The position numbers and the translations under genes are program-made. Shown piece by piece: positions 23,870 to 31,946 of a stretch of 38,193 nucleotides of DNA (positions are counted from its first letter, which is position 1; each line of letters opens with the position of its first letter). Source of the DNA: Candidatus Woesearchaeota archaeon CG_4_10_14_0_2_um_filter_33_13 (lineage in GTDB: Archaea; Nanobdellota; Nanobdellia; Woesearchaeales; GW2011-AR9); the NCBI GenBank assembly GCA_002792115.1, contig PFNQ01000053.1:1-38193 (forward strand). The letters run 5' to 3'. The notes beneath the pieces were generated by a model, which was given only the letters and a program-made list of their open reading frames with translations, did not search any database and was not told the origin of the DNA.

Positions 23870-24133
23870 TTAAATAATATCTTCTTCTGCTACAACAATA
23901 AAATCACCAGTAGCGATTACTGCAGAAAATGGAATTAAAATGCTGCCATCTTTAGCTTTTTCTAATTCTAGCTTATCAATGTAACTCGTTGGATTTTTTA
24001 ATTGAATGTGAATTAACTCGCCAGATCCAACTTCAAAAATAAGGTCACCAACCTCACCGAACTTCTTACCAGATTTAGAAACTACAGTCTTTCCTAAGAG
24101 TTCTTTAGAATAATTTTTTTCTTTATCTTCCAT
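23870..24133 (-). CDS. PRC-barrel domain protein
   Basis: The 87-residue product is a single PRC-barrel: LLGKTVVSKSGKKFGEVGDLIFE, then strands ending in DGSILIPFSAVIATGDFIVV. This small beta-barrel occurs in photosynthetic reaction centre H subunits, the ribosome maturation protein RimM and many stand-alone archaeal proteins, where it is thought to mediate protein or RNA contacts. A ribosome-binding site (GGAGAGGGTGA) precedes the ATG, and a TATA box at 24187-24195 serves it. It is divergent from Lgt and convergent with the DUF1653 gene. Confidence 0.88.
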   Translation of the reverse strand: MEDKEKNYSKELLGKTVVSKSGKKFGEVGDLIFEVGSGELIHIQLKNPTSYIDKLELEKAKDGSILIPFSAVIATGDFIVVAEEDII

Positions 24134-24186
24134 TATTGTTCACCCTCTCCTTTTAATTATGAGTAAGCATTGGTGAGGAAAGTGAA

Positions 24187-24195
24187 TATATAAAG
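24187..24195 (-). promoter_or_regulatory. TATA box for the PRC-barrel gene
   Basis: CTTTATATA on the minus strand lies about 58 bp before the ATG at 24133, giving a short leader that contains the ribosome-binding site. A divergent TATA element for lgt lies at 24213-24222. Confidence 0.45.
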
Positions 24196-24212
24196 TTTGC
24201 GGTAAAGCAAGA

Positions 24213-24222
24213 GATATATAAT
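24213..24222 (+). promoter_or_regulatory. TATA box for lgt
   Basis: GATATATAAT is centred about 39 bp before the ATG at 24257, predicting a leader of roughly 10-15 nt that includes the AAGG just before the start. Confidence 0.4.
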
Positions 24223-24256
24223 AACATTAATAAAGAACCAATTTATAAGGTAAAAT

Positions 24257-25060
24257 ATGTGGGTAAACAACCTTAATCCAACACTCCTTCACTTAGGGCC
24301 TTTAGAAATACGATGGTATGGTATCATTTATGTGTTGGGCTTCTTTATCTCTATCTGGTGGCTTCACCACCTCAACAAAAAGGGCAAGATTAGTTTAAAC
24401 TCAGATCAAATATGGGATTTAGTGTTTTATTTAACGGTAGGGGTGTTAATCGGTTCGAGACTATTTGAAGTTTTTTGGGAACCAAATTACTACCTTTCTA
24501 ATCCACTAAATTTTCTTAAATTCTGGCAAGGAGGAATGAGTTTTCATGGTGGATTTGTAGGAATTGTTGTTGCTGCTTGGATTTATTGCAGAAAACATAA
24601 ACTTCATTTCTGGAGAATTGCTGATGCCCTTTCTGTACCAACAATCTTTGCTTTAGCATTAGGACGGATTGCTAACTTTATTAATGGAGAACTGGCTGGT
24701 CGAGTATTTAATGGCAGTTGGTGTGTTATTTTCCCCCATGAAGATAATCTTTGCCGACACCCCAGTACATTATACGCTGCCGGAAAACGTTTCTTAATCT
24801 TTGGCTGGCTCTACTGGCTGACATTCTATCAAGAGTTTAAACCGGGTTTTATTTTTTGGAATTTTGTTTTTTGGGAGAATTTGGGAAGATTTATTGTAGA
24901 TTTTTACCGCCAAGATGTTATGTACAATAATTTTACAGTTGGACAATGGTTAAGTGCCATCATGGTGTTGGTAGCACTATACTTCTTTTATAAAAATCAT
25001 GGTGATGATTGTAAACAGCTTTTCAGACTCGAAAAGAATATAAAGAAAAAGTCATCTTAA
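24257..25060 (+). CDS. lgt: Prolipoprotein diacylglyceryl transferase (Lgt), bacterial type
   Basis: Lgt moves a diacylglyceryl group from phospholipid to the lipobox cysteine of secreted precursors. The 267-residue membrane protein has the family's segments in order: IRWYGIIYVLGF, GGMSFHGGFVG with His97 (equivalent to E. coli His103), GRIANFINGELAGR with Arg137 and Asn140, RHPSTLYAA, and a C-terminal GRFIVDFYR. About seven hydrophobic helices are visible. Archaeal phospholipids carry ether-linked isoprenoids, and most archaea lack a bacterial-type Lgt, so this gene is unusual and probably acquired. Two lipobox proteins in the window are natural substrates; one lies directly downstream (25117). 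LspA is not encoded here. Confidence 0.93.
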   Translation: MWVNNLNPTLLHLGPLEIRWYGIIYVLGFFISIWWLHHLNKKGKISLNSDQIWDLVFYLTVGVLIGSRLFEVFWEPNYYLSNPLNFLKFWQGGMSFHGGFVGIVVAAWIYCRKHKLHFWRIADALSVPTIFALALGRIANFINGELAGRVFNGSWCVIFPHEDNLCRHPSTLYAAGKRFLIFGWLYWLTFYQEFKPGFIFWNFVFWENLGRFIVDFYRQDVMYNNFTVGQWLSAIMVLVALYFFYKNHGDDCKQLFRLEKNIKKKSS

Positions 25061-25116
25061 AAACAGATTTGGGGTGTTAGATTAATAATTAAACTATTTG
25101 ATATTTGGAGGAAAAA

Positions 25117-25503
25117 ATGAAAAAACTATTAATTATCTTAAGTTTGTTAAGTGTTTTGGTTCTTTTAGTTGCTTGCAGTCAAGAACTTAAACAAGCAGAC
25201 GTAACAGAAAAGCCAGTTGTTGAAAGTAATAGTGTTACAAACGTTGTTGTTAATGGAGATATTGCTCAAGTTGCAATTGAAAATTATAACTTCATGCCAA
25301 CTAACCTAGAAGTAATGGCGGGAACAACTGTTGAGTGGGTTAACAAAGATTCTGCTGACCATACCGTAAGTTTTGAAAACGGAGATTTTGAAGAAGTCTT
25401 ACCAGAAGGAGCAACAACAACATATACCTTTACTGAATCTGGAGAATACAGATATTTCTGCAAATTCCATCCAGGCATGCAAGGGAGTGTAATTGTTAAT
25501 TAA
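25117..25503 (+). CDS. Blue-copper (plastocyanin-like) lipoprotein
   Basis: With the start at ATG 25117, 6 nt after GGAGG, the protein has 128 residues; an upstream in-frame TTG at 25105 is part of the ribosome-binding site region. The signal peptide ends in the lipobox LLVAC (Cys20). The remaining 108 residues include a cupredoxin domain with type 1 copper ligands: His82 in DHTVSF, and Cys115, His118 and Met121 in YFCKFHPGM. Such proteins carry single electrons outside the membrane. It lies 56 bp after lgt on the same strand, so enzyme and substrate are neighbours. A T-rich terminator follows. Its electron donor and acceptor are not encoded in the window, apart from the redox proteins near 8000 and 17000, which may be unrelated. 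Confidence 0.93.
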   Translation: MKKLLIILSLLSVLVLLVACSQELKQADVTEKPVVESNSVTNVVVNGDIAQVAIENYNFMPTNLEVMAGTTVEWVNKDSADHTVSFENGDFEEVLPEGATTTYTFTESGEYRYFCKFHPGMQGSVIVN

Positions 25504-25516
25504 AAGTTAGTTGATT

Positions 25517-25544
25517 CTTTTTTATTCTTATCTTTTTATTTTTT
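25517..25544 (+). terminator. T-rich terminator after the blue-copper gene
   Basis: Several T runs of 4-7 bases follow the stop at 25503. Archaeal RNA polymerase stops at oligo-T stretches without needing a hairpin. Confidence 0.45.
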
Positions 25545-25591
25545 AGCCAATTTAAAACGACAATAAATAGATAAATAATTATCTTATCTAT

Positions 25592-27355
25592 TTAATTATA
25601 ATACATCTTACCAGCTTGTCTTTGTTCCCTGTCCTTCACAGAACCAAGCTTATTAATCCTAGGCCGATGTGAATGAGGATCTCTACGTAAAGTAATGTCC
25701 AACATCTCTAAGAATTTGTTCATTCCAGCTTCCATAGAAAATGGTCCCTGTAATAATCCATTTCTGGCTGGTTCTCCTGAAAAAACGATTAATCGTTCCG
25801 AGATATAATCTATAAACATTAAATCGTGATCTACAACTAAGACAGTTAAGTCTCTTTCATTAGCTAGATTTTTGATAACTTTAGAGATTAATAATCTCTG
25901 TTCAACATCAAGGTACGCAGAAGGTTCATCCAATAAAAATAATTGTGCATCTTGACTTAAACAATGTATAATAGAAACTTTCTGTAACTCTCCACCAGAT
26001 AGTTCATTAAGCCTTTTTGTAGTTAACTTCTCAATTTCTAATGGCCTTATCAACTGCATATCAAACTTGCTAATGGCTTCTTTTAAGAATTCAGCCACCA
26101 AAATCTCAGAATCCGTCTCTAAATATTGTGGTTTATATGCAACCTTAATTCCACCATCAATTACTCCCTGATCCGGTTTAATTAAGCCTGCTAAAACTTT
26201 AATAAAAGAAGTTTTTCCGATACCATTCTCACCCAAAATACCAATTACTTCATTCTTATTAAGTTCTCCTGCTTCCGCTTCTAATTTAAAATTACCTAGT
26301 TGTTTTACTAAATTTGTCCAAGAGATTAACCTAACTTTCTTACCTTTTATCTTATCTTGAGAAGCTTCAAATTTTATTGCTCCGCTTCTAAAACGAACAT
26401 TCTCTTCTTTCAAATAACCTTCTAAAAATGAATTGATTCCTTCTCGAGACGATTTTAATCCAGAAACAATTCCGTAAGCAGATTCTTGTCCGTACATAAT
26501 GTTTAACAGATCTGTAATGTAATCTAATATAATTAAGTCGTGTTCAATAACCATCACTGCAGTATGTTCATTGGTTAGGGAACGAGTAAATTTAGAAATG
26601 TTAACTCTCTGTTTAATATCTAAATAAGATGTTGGTTCATCAAATAAAAATAAATTAGACTTTTTTAATACCGTGGCTGCAATCGCCACCCTTTGTAATT
26701 CTCCACCAGAAACCTTAGAAACATCTGTATCCATAAAATTCTGCAACTGTAACTCCTTAACAATTTTATCTAGTTGATTATTTTCATCGACTTTTATTAA
26801 CAATTCCTTTACTGTTCCATTAAACTGTTTAGGAATTAAATCCACTTGTTGGGGTTTGTAAGAAAGTTTAATCTCTCCCTTATTTAACCGCTCTAAAAAT
26901 TTTTGTGTTTCCGTCCCTTTAAAATAATTGATTACATCTTTAAAATCAACGTCCTTGTCCCACTTACCAAGATTAGGTTTAAGCAATCCGGCCATGACTT
27001 TAAGAGCAGTTGATTTACCAATACCATTTCTACCAAGAATTCCCGTCACCTGACCAAACAATGGCGTTGGTAAAGAAAATAACTGGAACATATTCTCCCC
27101 ATATCTATGTACGGGAGGTTTATCTAATGTGTCTGGAAGATTAATAATTTCAATCGCTCCAAAAGGACATCTGTTTTGACAGATTCCGCAACCAGTACAA
27201 AGCATCTCGTCTATAATCGGTTTAGGAACAGATTCTCCTTTAACAATACAATCTCCACCCGTCCTGTTAACAGGACACAATTTAGCGCAAAGATAATCTC
27301 CACATTGGTCAGAATGACACTTGTCCCGGTGAATAACCGCAATCCTTTTCTTCAT
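25592..27355 (-). CDS. ABCE1/Rli1 ribosome-recycling ATPase
   Basis: The 587-residue protein splits post-termination ribosomes into subunits and is universal in archaea and eukaryotes. At the N terminus are two [4Fe-4S] ferredoxin-like motifs: CHSDQCGDYLCAKLCP and CTGCGICQNRCPFGAI. Two ABC domains follow, with Walker A GRNGIGKST and GENGIGKTS, signatures VSGGELQRVA and LSGGELQKVS, and Walker B LFLFDEPTSYLD and LFLLDEPSAYLD. A hinge and C-terminal segment with RRDPHSHRPRIN match the family. It is full length and intact. The gene follows the GNAT gene by 28 bp on the same strand and has a possible TATA element of its own. It is a strong archaeal marker. Confidence 0.97.
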   Translation of the reverse strand: MKKRIAVIHRDKCHSDQCGDYLCAKLCPVNRTGGDCIVKGESVPKPIIDEMLCTGCGICQNRCPFGAIEIINLPDTLDKPPVHRYGENMFQLFSLPTPLFGQVTGILGRNGIGKSTALKVMAGLLKPNLGKWDKDVDFKDVINYFKGTETQKFLERLNKGEIKLSYKPQQVDLIPKQFNGTVKELLIKVDENNQLDKIVKELQLQNFMDTDVSKVSGGELQRVAIAATVLKKSNLFLFDEPTSYLDIKQRVNISKFTRSLTNEHTAVMVIEHDLIILDYITDLLNIMYGQESAYGIVSGLKSSREGINSFLEGYLKEENVRFRSGAIKFEASQDKIKGKKVRLISWTNLVKQLGNFKLEAEAGELNKNEVIGILGENGIGKTSFIKVLAGLIKPDQGVIDGGIKVAYKPQYLETDSEILVAEFLKEAISKFDMQLIRPLEIEKLTTKRLNELSGGELQKVSIIHCLSQDAQLFLLDEPSAYLDVEQRLLISKVIKNLANERDLTVLVVDHDLMFIDYISERLIVFSGEPARNGLLQGPFSMEAGMNKFLEMLDITLRRDPHSHRPRINKLGSVKDREQRQAGKMYYN

Positions 27356-27383
27356 AACTTCAGAATTAACACTTTATTTTATA

Positions 27384-28196
27384 TTACTTTTGGTCTTGAT
27401 TAAATTCTAATAGGTCATGTTGATAACCTAATGTTTTATAAAGAAAGATAGTAAATGGATTTTTAGAGGGAGGTAAATCGTCATAATCTCCTGTTAAGTT
27501 TGAAACTGCGTCAACAAACAGACCCCATTGTCTTGGAGTTAATACTTCTTCTAATCCTTCAAAGATTTCAACTTCTTTCTCTCTAACAAAACTATCAAAC
27601 GTTGCTTTGTTTAACGGCAAAATCATTCGATAAAAAATTTCATCATCAATCTGTTCTGGTTCATCATAAGAAAGAAAACCACATCTCTGATAAAATGGGA
27701 CGGCATTAGACCAGGCATGTAAAACTAAACCATTACAACGTTCAGGAGCAAGATTTAACACAACATCCAATAATTGTGATCCGACCTTCCCATTAGAACG
27801 ATAATCCTCCTTAACATATAAACGATCAACATAAATCAAATTTTGATACGCAGGAGTAGGACTTGATATAACCCAAACTGCACCTACAGGTGTACCTTCA
27901 TGCATTGCTAATACTGCCGTATCCTGAACAACCTCCTTTTCTGCAGATGGCAACTTACCAAAAATCTCCCGATAATACAAATTAGATAACCAACCAAGAA
28001 TTCTATCCTGAGAAAAATCATTGTTCTCAACAACAATAAACTCTAATGCTACTCTTCCGGATTTTGGCTTATCTCCCTTAAGAAAAGCAACAACTTCCTC
28101 TAACTCTGCAGTACTCATTAGTCCAGATTGGACATCCCCCTGTAATTCTGCAATATAATCCTCAATAGAACCAGAAGTTGTAATTTTGGAACTCAT
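27384..28196 (-). CDS. GNAT-family acetyltransferase with extra N- and C-terminal regions
   Basis: The 270-residue protein has a central GNAT domain (about residues 50-195): GTPVGAVWVI, then YVDRLYVKEDYRSNGKVGSQLLD for acetyl-CoA binding (motif A, RxxGxxG with Asn-Gly), and NAVPFYQRCGFLSYDE near its end. The first 50 and last 70 residues are mostly helical and unrecognised. These enzymes transfer acetyl groups to amines of small molecules or proteins; the substrate is not visible. It is divergent from the histone-deacetylase-family gene at 28318, with 121 bp between them and a leaderless-type promoter on each side. Confidence 0.82.
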   Translation of the reverse strand: MSSKITTSGSIEDYIAELQGDVQSGLMSTAELEEVVAFLKGDKPKSGRVALEFIVVENNDFSQDRILGWLSNLYYREIFGKLPSAEKEVVQDTAVLAMHEGTPVGAVWVISSPTPAYQNLIYVDRLYVKEDYRSNGKVGSQLLDVVLNLAPERCNGLVLHAWSNAVPFYQRCGFLSYDEPEQIDDEIFYRMILPLNKATFDSFVREKEVEIFEGLEEVLTPRQWGLFVDAVSNLTGDYDDLPPSKNPFTIFLYKTLGYQHDLLEFNQDQK

Positions 28197-28282
28197 TTTA
28201 ACACCAAAATAAGCATCATTTTTAAACCTTTGCCCAATTAACTATTTTGGAGTGGTTAAAAAATAAAAGCATATACCCAAAG

Positions 28283-28290
28283 TTTATATT
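28283..28290 (+). promoter_or_regulatory. TATA box for the histone-deacetylase-family gene
   Basis: TTTATATT is centred about 31 bp before the ATG at 28318, predicting a leader of only a few bases. A TTTAAAAA element on the minus strand near 28221-28229 could serve the divergent acetyltransferase in the same way. Confidence 0.45.
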
Positions 28291-28317
28291 CCCTTCTCTT
28301 TCTTCTTCTCCAAGATT

Positions 28318-29250
28318 ATGAAACTTGTGTATCACCCCGCGTGCTTGGAACACCGTGTAGATGATTTCTGTCCAGAAAAACCGGAAAGATTAAGGGCTTT
28401 GGTAGAAGAAGTTCTTGATTTAGACCCACAAAAAAAGATTTGGCCATTAGAAGAATTAAGACGAAGAAAAAGAACAATCCATGCTGGAGAAAGGTTCTTA
28501 GATTTATTTCATTCTTCAGCATATATTAAAGAAGTAAAAGAATTTTGTCGTGATTTAAGAACCGGAGAAGCACACCAGTTTGAAAATCAAGATTTATGGT
28601 TATCACCCGAGAGTTATAGGGCAGCTTGCTATGCTGTTAGTGCTACAGTTTTAGCTGCAGAACTTGCCCGCAATGCTAGATCTGCATTTGCCATAGTAAG
28701 ACCTCCAGGACACCATGCCCATAGGGATTATGGAGATGGGTTTTGTATTTTTAATAATATAGCAATCGCTACCGAATATTTACTTAGACGAGGAGAAAAA
28801 GTATTAATTGTAGATATAGATCTGCATCTAGGGGACGGAACTTTAGATTATATTGAAGGGAAAAAAGATGCATTTTACTTCTCTATAAATCAAAGAGGAT
28901 TATGGCCATATTCAGATCCAGGAAATTTTAGAAATACAAATAACATCTTTTTAGAGGAAAATACAGAAGACTCAGAATATTGCCGTGTTTTAGAACAAGA
29001 ATTAGTGCCGACAATAGATTCATTTGACCCCACTATTATAGCCGTAAGTGCAGGATTTGACACCCTTTCAACAGATTACGAGATTGGACAAACTCTCTTT
29101 GGAGGAGGATTTAATCTCACTCAAAGATCAGTAGAAAAATTAAGATCGATATTAGAACGTGCATCCATTCCTTACTTTGCAACTCTTGAAGGGGGATATG
29201 ATTCCATCAGTGTAATTAATGGAGTAACTGCCCTAGCTAATCTTAAATAA
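28318..29250 (+). CDS. Histone deacetylase / acetylpolyamine amidohydrolase family protein
   Basis: The 310-residue zinc amidohydrolase removes acetyl groups from lysine side chains, polyamines or similar amines. It shows the family's order: HxxRVDDFCPEKPERL near the start, RPPGHHAHRDYGDGFC with the catalytic His pair, VDIDLHLGDGT with zinc ligands Asp and His, SAGFDTLSTD with the third ligand Asp, and the final LEGGYD with the transition-state Tyr. The DLHLGDG form, where many members have two His, suggests the acetoin-utilisation/amidohydrolase branch, not a eukaryotic HDAC. It is flanked by GNAT acetyltransferases at 27384 and 29449, an arrangement that may hint at a reversible acetylation pair. 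Confidence 0.93.
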   Translation: MKLVYHPACLEHRVDDFCPEKPERLRALVEEVLDLDPQKKIWPLEELRRRKRTIHAGERFLDLFHSSAYIKEVKEFCRDLRTGEAHQFENQDLWLSPESYRAACYAVSATVLAAELARNARSAFAIVRPPGHHAHRDYGDGFCIFNNIAIATEYLLRRGEKVLIVDIDLHLGDGTLDYIEGKKDAFYFSINQRGLWPYSDPGNFRNTNNIFLEENTEDSEYCRVLEQELVPTIDSFDPTIIAVSAGFDTLSTDYEIGQTLFGGGFNLTQRSVEKLRSILERASIPYFATLEGGYDSISVINGVTALANLK

Positions 29251-29287
29251 ACGTTAACTTTTAAAACACCACGCACATCCAAGGAAT

Positions 29288-29452
29288 ATGGCAACAAAAT
29301 GTAACATTTGTGGGAATAAAATCGCAGAACTTATGTTAGGGAAACTTAAAGGCACAGTTGTAAAGAAACCAAGTTCTAGTAAGCAATATTATATCTGCTT
29401 TGAATGCCAAAAGAAATTAAAAACTAAAGAAGAAATTCTAAAAAAACTTTAA
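29288..29452 (+). CDS. Small zinc-ribbon protein
   Basis: This 54-residue protein has two CxxC pairs: CNIC at residues 5-8 and CFEC at 37-40, the spacing of a zinc ribbon. Between them is a Lys-rich stretch, and the C terminus is a charged helix. AAGG lies 3 nt before the ATG. Its stop overlaps the stop of the convergent acetyltransferase gene by 4 bp. Similar small archaeal zinc ribbons are often nucleic-acid-associated, but the function here is unknown. Confidence 0.75.
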   Translation: MATKCNICGNKIAELMLGKLKGTVVKKPSSSKQYYICFECQKKLKTKEEILKKL

Positions 29453-29958
29453 GGTCTTCTTTGAAAAATTCTGTAAATCCCACCATCTTCTCCATTGTAC
29501 GTATTTCTAGTGGGTCTAAAACCCACCCTTCTTTTTAACTTCTCACCACAAACATTACCTTCTTTTACAGCTGCTAGCAATTTTCTTGTTTGAGGATCAC
29601 TTTTTGCTATTTCAATCAATCGTTTATCCAAACTTACACCAATACCTTTACCCCTGCATGTTAAATCAACATATACACCAGAAAACTCAACAACCCCAAT
29701 AGACATTAACTTACTAGCATTATTACGATATAGATGTGCAGTGGCAAATCCGATTGGAACATCCTCCTCTACAGCTAATGTACACCAATCTAACCCTAGA
29801 CCAATATTTCTTAAATTAAACTCAGTTATGGCATTAACTTGCACCGCTAACCCGTCATTAATATTCAATCGAGATGTTAAAAGTTGAGATTCTACAAATT
29901 CCCCCATAAGTGAATATAACCTTCCCTTAAATCTAGGATGATAATTAATAATCTCCAT
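29449..29958 (-). CDS. GNAT-family acetyltransferase
   Basis: The 169-residue protein is a minimal GNAT domain. GFATAHLYRN leads to the strand VVEFSGVYVDL, and motif A CRGKGIGVSLDKRL binds the acetyl-CoA pyrophosphate. The C terminus GEKLKRRVGFRPTRNTY is the usual last segment. The substrate is unknown. A TATA-like element near 29973-29982 gives a leaderless start at ATG 29958. It is convergent with the zinc-ribbon gene, overlapping it by 4 bp at the stop codons. Confidence 0.85.
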   Translation of the reverse strand: MEIINYHPRFKGRLYSLMGEFVESQLLTSRLNINDGLAVQVNAITEFNLRNIGLGLDWCTLAVEEDVPIGFATAHLYRNNASKLMSIGVVEFSGVYVDLTCRGKGIGVSLDKRLIEIAKSDPQTRKLLAAVKEGNVCGEKLKRRVGFRPTRNTYNGEDGGIYRIFQRRP

Positions 29959-30048
29959 CGTAAAAAAGCAGTTTTAAACTTATTTTTATTAATCTTTCCA
30001 AACAAATGACAAACTTTAAAAAACAGTAAACTTAAAAGCGTAAATAAT

Positions 30049-30135
30049 GCCCCTGTGGCTTAGTAGCTAGAGCGACTGCCTCGTATCAATAGTAAAGAAA
30101 GCAGTAGATCGTGGGTGCAACTCCCATCAGGGGCT
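30049..30135 (+). tRNA. tRNA-Thr(CGT) with a 14-nt intron
   Basis: The cloverleaf folds fully: acceptor GCCCCTG/CAGGGGC, D stem GCTT/GAGC, anticodon stem ACTGC/GCAGT, 5-nt variable loop and T stem GTGGG/CCCAT, with U as the discriminator base. The anticodon loop is 21 nt long instead of 7. Removing 14 nt (30086-30099) after position 37 leaves CTCGTAA with anticodon CGT (threonine, codon ACG) and a mature length of 73 nt. This is the canonical archaeal intron position, cut by the bulge-helix-bulge endonuclease. The 3' CCA is not encoded. U73 with G1-C72 and C2-G71 agrees with archaeal tRNA-Thr identity. Introns this short are near the lower limit. Confidence 0.93.
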
Positions 30136-30165
30136 TACATTCTTAAGCCCATAAACGAAATCAAA

Positions 30166-31164
30166 ATGAACAGCGAATTAAAACAACTTGTTGAACAAGC
30201 AGAAAAAACCTACAAAAAGAACTTTTCCCCAATCTGTTGGTTTGAGAGAGCCGTTTTTCTTAGTTGGTACTGTAGCTTAGGAGATTGTACTTTCTGTTAT
30301 ATGAGTACGCAAAAAGACAAAATTTCTGATCCTAAAAAAGCTAGAAGAAGGTTAAGTTCAGTCTTAGCAGAAATTATCCTAAGTAAAGAATTTGGTTGGG
30401 AAATTGAATTTCTTTCTGCTGGTTACGGTTCCTACACCTCAGAAGAATTATTAGATGTAATCCAAAAATGTTATGAACTAACTGCTGAAAAATTATGGCT
30501 TAATATTGGTTACTTAAATGATAAAGAGATAAATAAATTCTTACCGTTCATTAAAGGAGTATCGGCATCAATAGAAACAATCAATTGGGAGATACGTAAG
30601 AAAGTTTGCCCCTCCAAACCAATAGAACCAATGTTGAAGATGTTAGAATTAGCTGACAAATACCACCTTCAGAAAGCAATCACTATCATTATTGGTTTGG
30701 GAGAAACTATTGAAGATATAGATAATTTATTTGGATTTGTTGAGAAATACAATCTAGATCGAATCACATTCTATTCACTAAACCCACATCCCGGAACACC
30801 ATTTAAAAAAGGTCCAGAAACTAATTATTATGTTCAATGGATTGCTAAGACTAGGATTAAGTTTCCAAAAGTAGAAATTATTGCAGGAAGTTGGGTAAAC
30901 AGAATAGAAGAAATTAGTTTTTTATTAAAAGCAGGAGCTAATGCCTTCACCAAATTTCCAGCATTAAAACTTTTCAACAGTAAATATGCTCAAGAAATTG
31001 AAAAACAAGTTAAAGATTCAGGGAGAGAATTAAAAGGAACTTTAACAAAAATGCCACCTACTTCTATAGAAAAAATTAATTTAAATTCTTTGGACAAACG
31101 GTTACAAATAGAAACCAGACTAAAATTAAAGCAATATTTAAAAAGGATGGGTCTTAAAGAATAG
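30166..31164 (+). CDS. Radical SAM enzyme, BioB/HmdB-like, with C-x4-C-x2-C cluster motif
   Basis: With the start at ATG 30166 (an upstream frame from 30115 lies inside the tRNA) the protein has 332 residues. The [4Fe-4S]-binding cysteines are in YCSLGDCTFCYMS, a C-x4-C-x2-C spacing instead of the usual C-x3-C-x2-C. After it come the expected TIM-barrel elements: LSAGYGS (SAM-binding Gly region), SIETINWE, IIIGLGETIEDI and FYSLNPHPGTPF. The general layout resembles biotin synthase-like proteins, but biotin synthase's own cluster ligands are not evident. It would generate a 5'-deoxyadenosyl radical; the substrate is unknown. The next gene follows after 4 bp. Confidence 0.88.
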   Translation: MNSELKQLVEQAEKTYKKNFSPICWFERAVFLSWYCSLGDCTFCYMSTQKDKISDPKKARRRLSSVLAEIILSKEFGWEIEFLSAGYGSYTSEELLDVIQKCYELTAEKLWLNIGYLNDKEINKFLPFIKGVSASIETINWEIRKKVCPSKPIEPMLKMLELADKYHLQKAITIIIGLGETIEDIDNLFGFVEKYNLDRITFYSLNPHPGTPFKKGPETNYYVQWIAKTRIKFPKVEIIAGSWVNRIEEISFLLKAGANAFTKFPALKLFNSKYAQEIEKQVKDSGRELKGTLTKMPPTSIEKINLNSLDKRLQIETRLKLKQYLKRMGLKE

Positions 31165-31168
31165 TAAA

Positions 31169-31927
31169 ATGGATGACTTAAAAATTGCTCAGGCTATTGA
31201 AAGAGATTTACAAAAAGAAGAACTTAAAGGACTTTCTGATGCAATTGGCAAGGAAGGTAATCAAGGCGACGACATGGGTAGTAAACAAGATGCTAAAACC
31301 ATCGTTTTTGCTATAATCGCTTTAGTGGCTGTTTTTGCTCTAGCCTTTGGTGGTTTTAACGTTTATAACAGCATTACTGCTGCTTCTGTCATCAATGTTG
31401 ACGATTTACATAAAGAAAATTTAGCCGGAGACCTAAACAATGAAGAAGGCTATTTGTACAATGGCTTCAGTTTTGTCTATGTAGACGGCTTATGGTGGAC
31501 AGAAGTAAATAAGGGTGAAACTTTAACCAAAATACCATTACATTATGGTGCTAGAGAAGTTGAAGATATCTTGATTACTGGAGAAATTAGTTCAAATTTT
31601 GGTGCTACTCCGATCCATATTGCCATTGACCCTACTGTTAATTACAATAAATATTATACCCTTGCATTAATGGAAATGAACAACAATATCGTTCAAGGAA
31701 CCAAAAATACCATTGTTGCTGCTTGCAACCAAAATGATTCAGTCTGTGAGGATTATCCTGTTGTTGATTGTAACAATCCTGAAGGCAAATCTATAATTGA
31801 ATTGTTGGTTAGTGAAGAAACACAAATTGAATTAAAAGAAACCTGCATTAGAATTAGTGGAAATGGTTTAGATTTAGTTAAAGCAGCAGACCGTTTACTT
31901 TTGCAATGGTATCATATCATGAACTAA
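31169..31927 (+). CDS. Membrane-anchored protein of unknown function
   Basis: The 252-residue protein has a charged cytoplasmic N terminus of about 42 residues, one transmembrane helix (about residues 43-65) and an outer domain of about 185 residues with four cysteines (in ACNQNDSVCEDYPVVDC and ETC) that may form disulfides. The outer domain looks alpha/beta and has no motif I recognise; phrases such as LWWTEVNKGETLTKIPLHYG suggest a ligand- or protein-binding surface. Its start is 4 bp after the radical SAM stop, so the two form an operon. Similar single-pass proteins with unknown outer domains are frequent in DPANN genomes. Confidence 0.75.
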   Translation: MDDLKIAQAIERDLQKEELKGLSDAIGKEGNQGDDMGSKQDAKTIVFAIIALVAVFALAFGGFNVYNSITAASVINVDDLHKENLAGDLNNEEGYLYNGFSFVYVDGLWWTEVNKGETLTKIPLHYGAREVEDILITGEISSNFGATPIHIAIDPTVNYNKYYTLALMEMNNNIVQGTKNTIVAACNQNDSVCEDYPVVDCNNPEGKSIIELLVSEETQIELKETCIRISGNGLDLVKAADRLLLQWYHIMN

Positions 31928-31946
31928 TTTTTTAGTTAATTTACTT

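Noticed and set aside
30115-30165. Upstream start of the radical SAM gene
   Set aside because: It would begin inside the T arm of tRNA-Thr; ATG 30166 is just after the tRNA and gives a normal N terminus.
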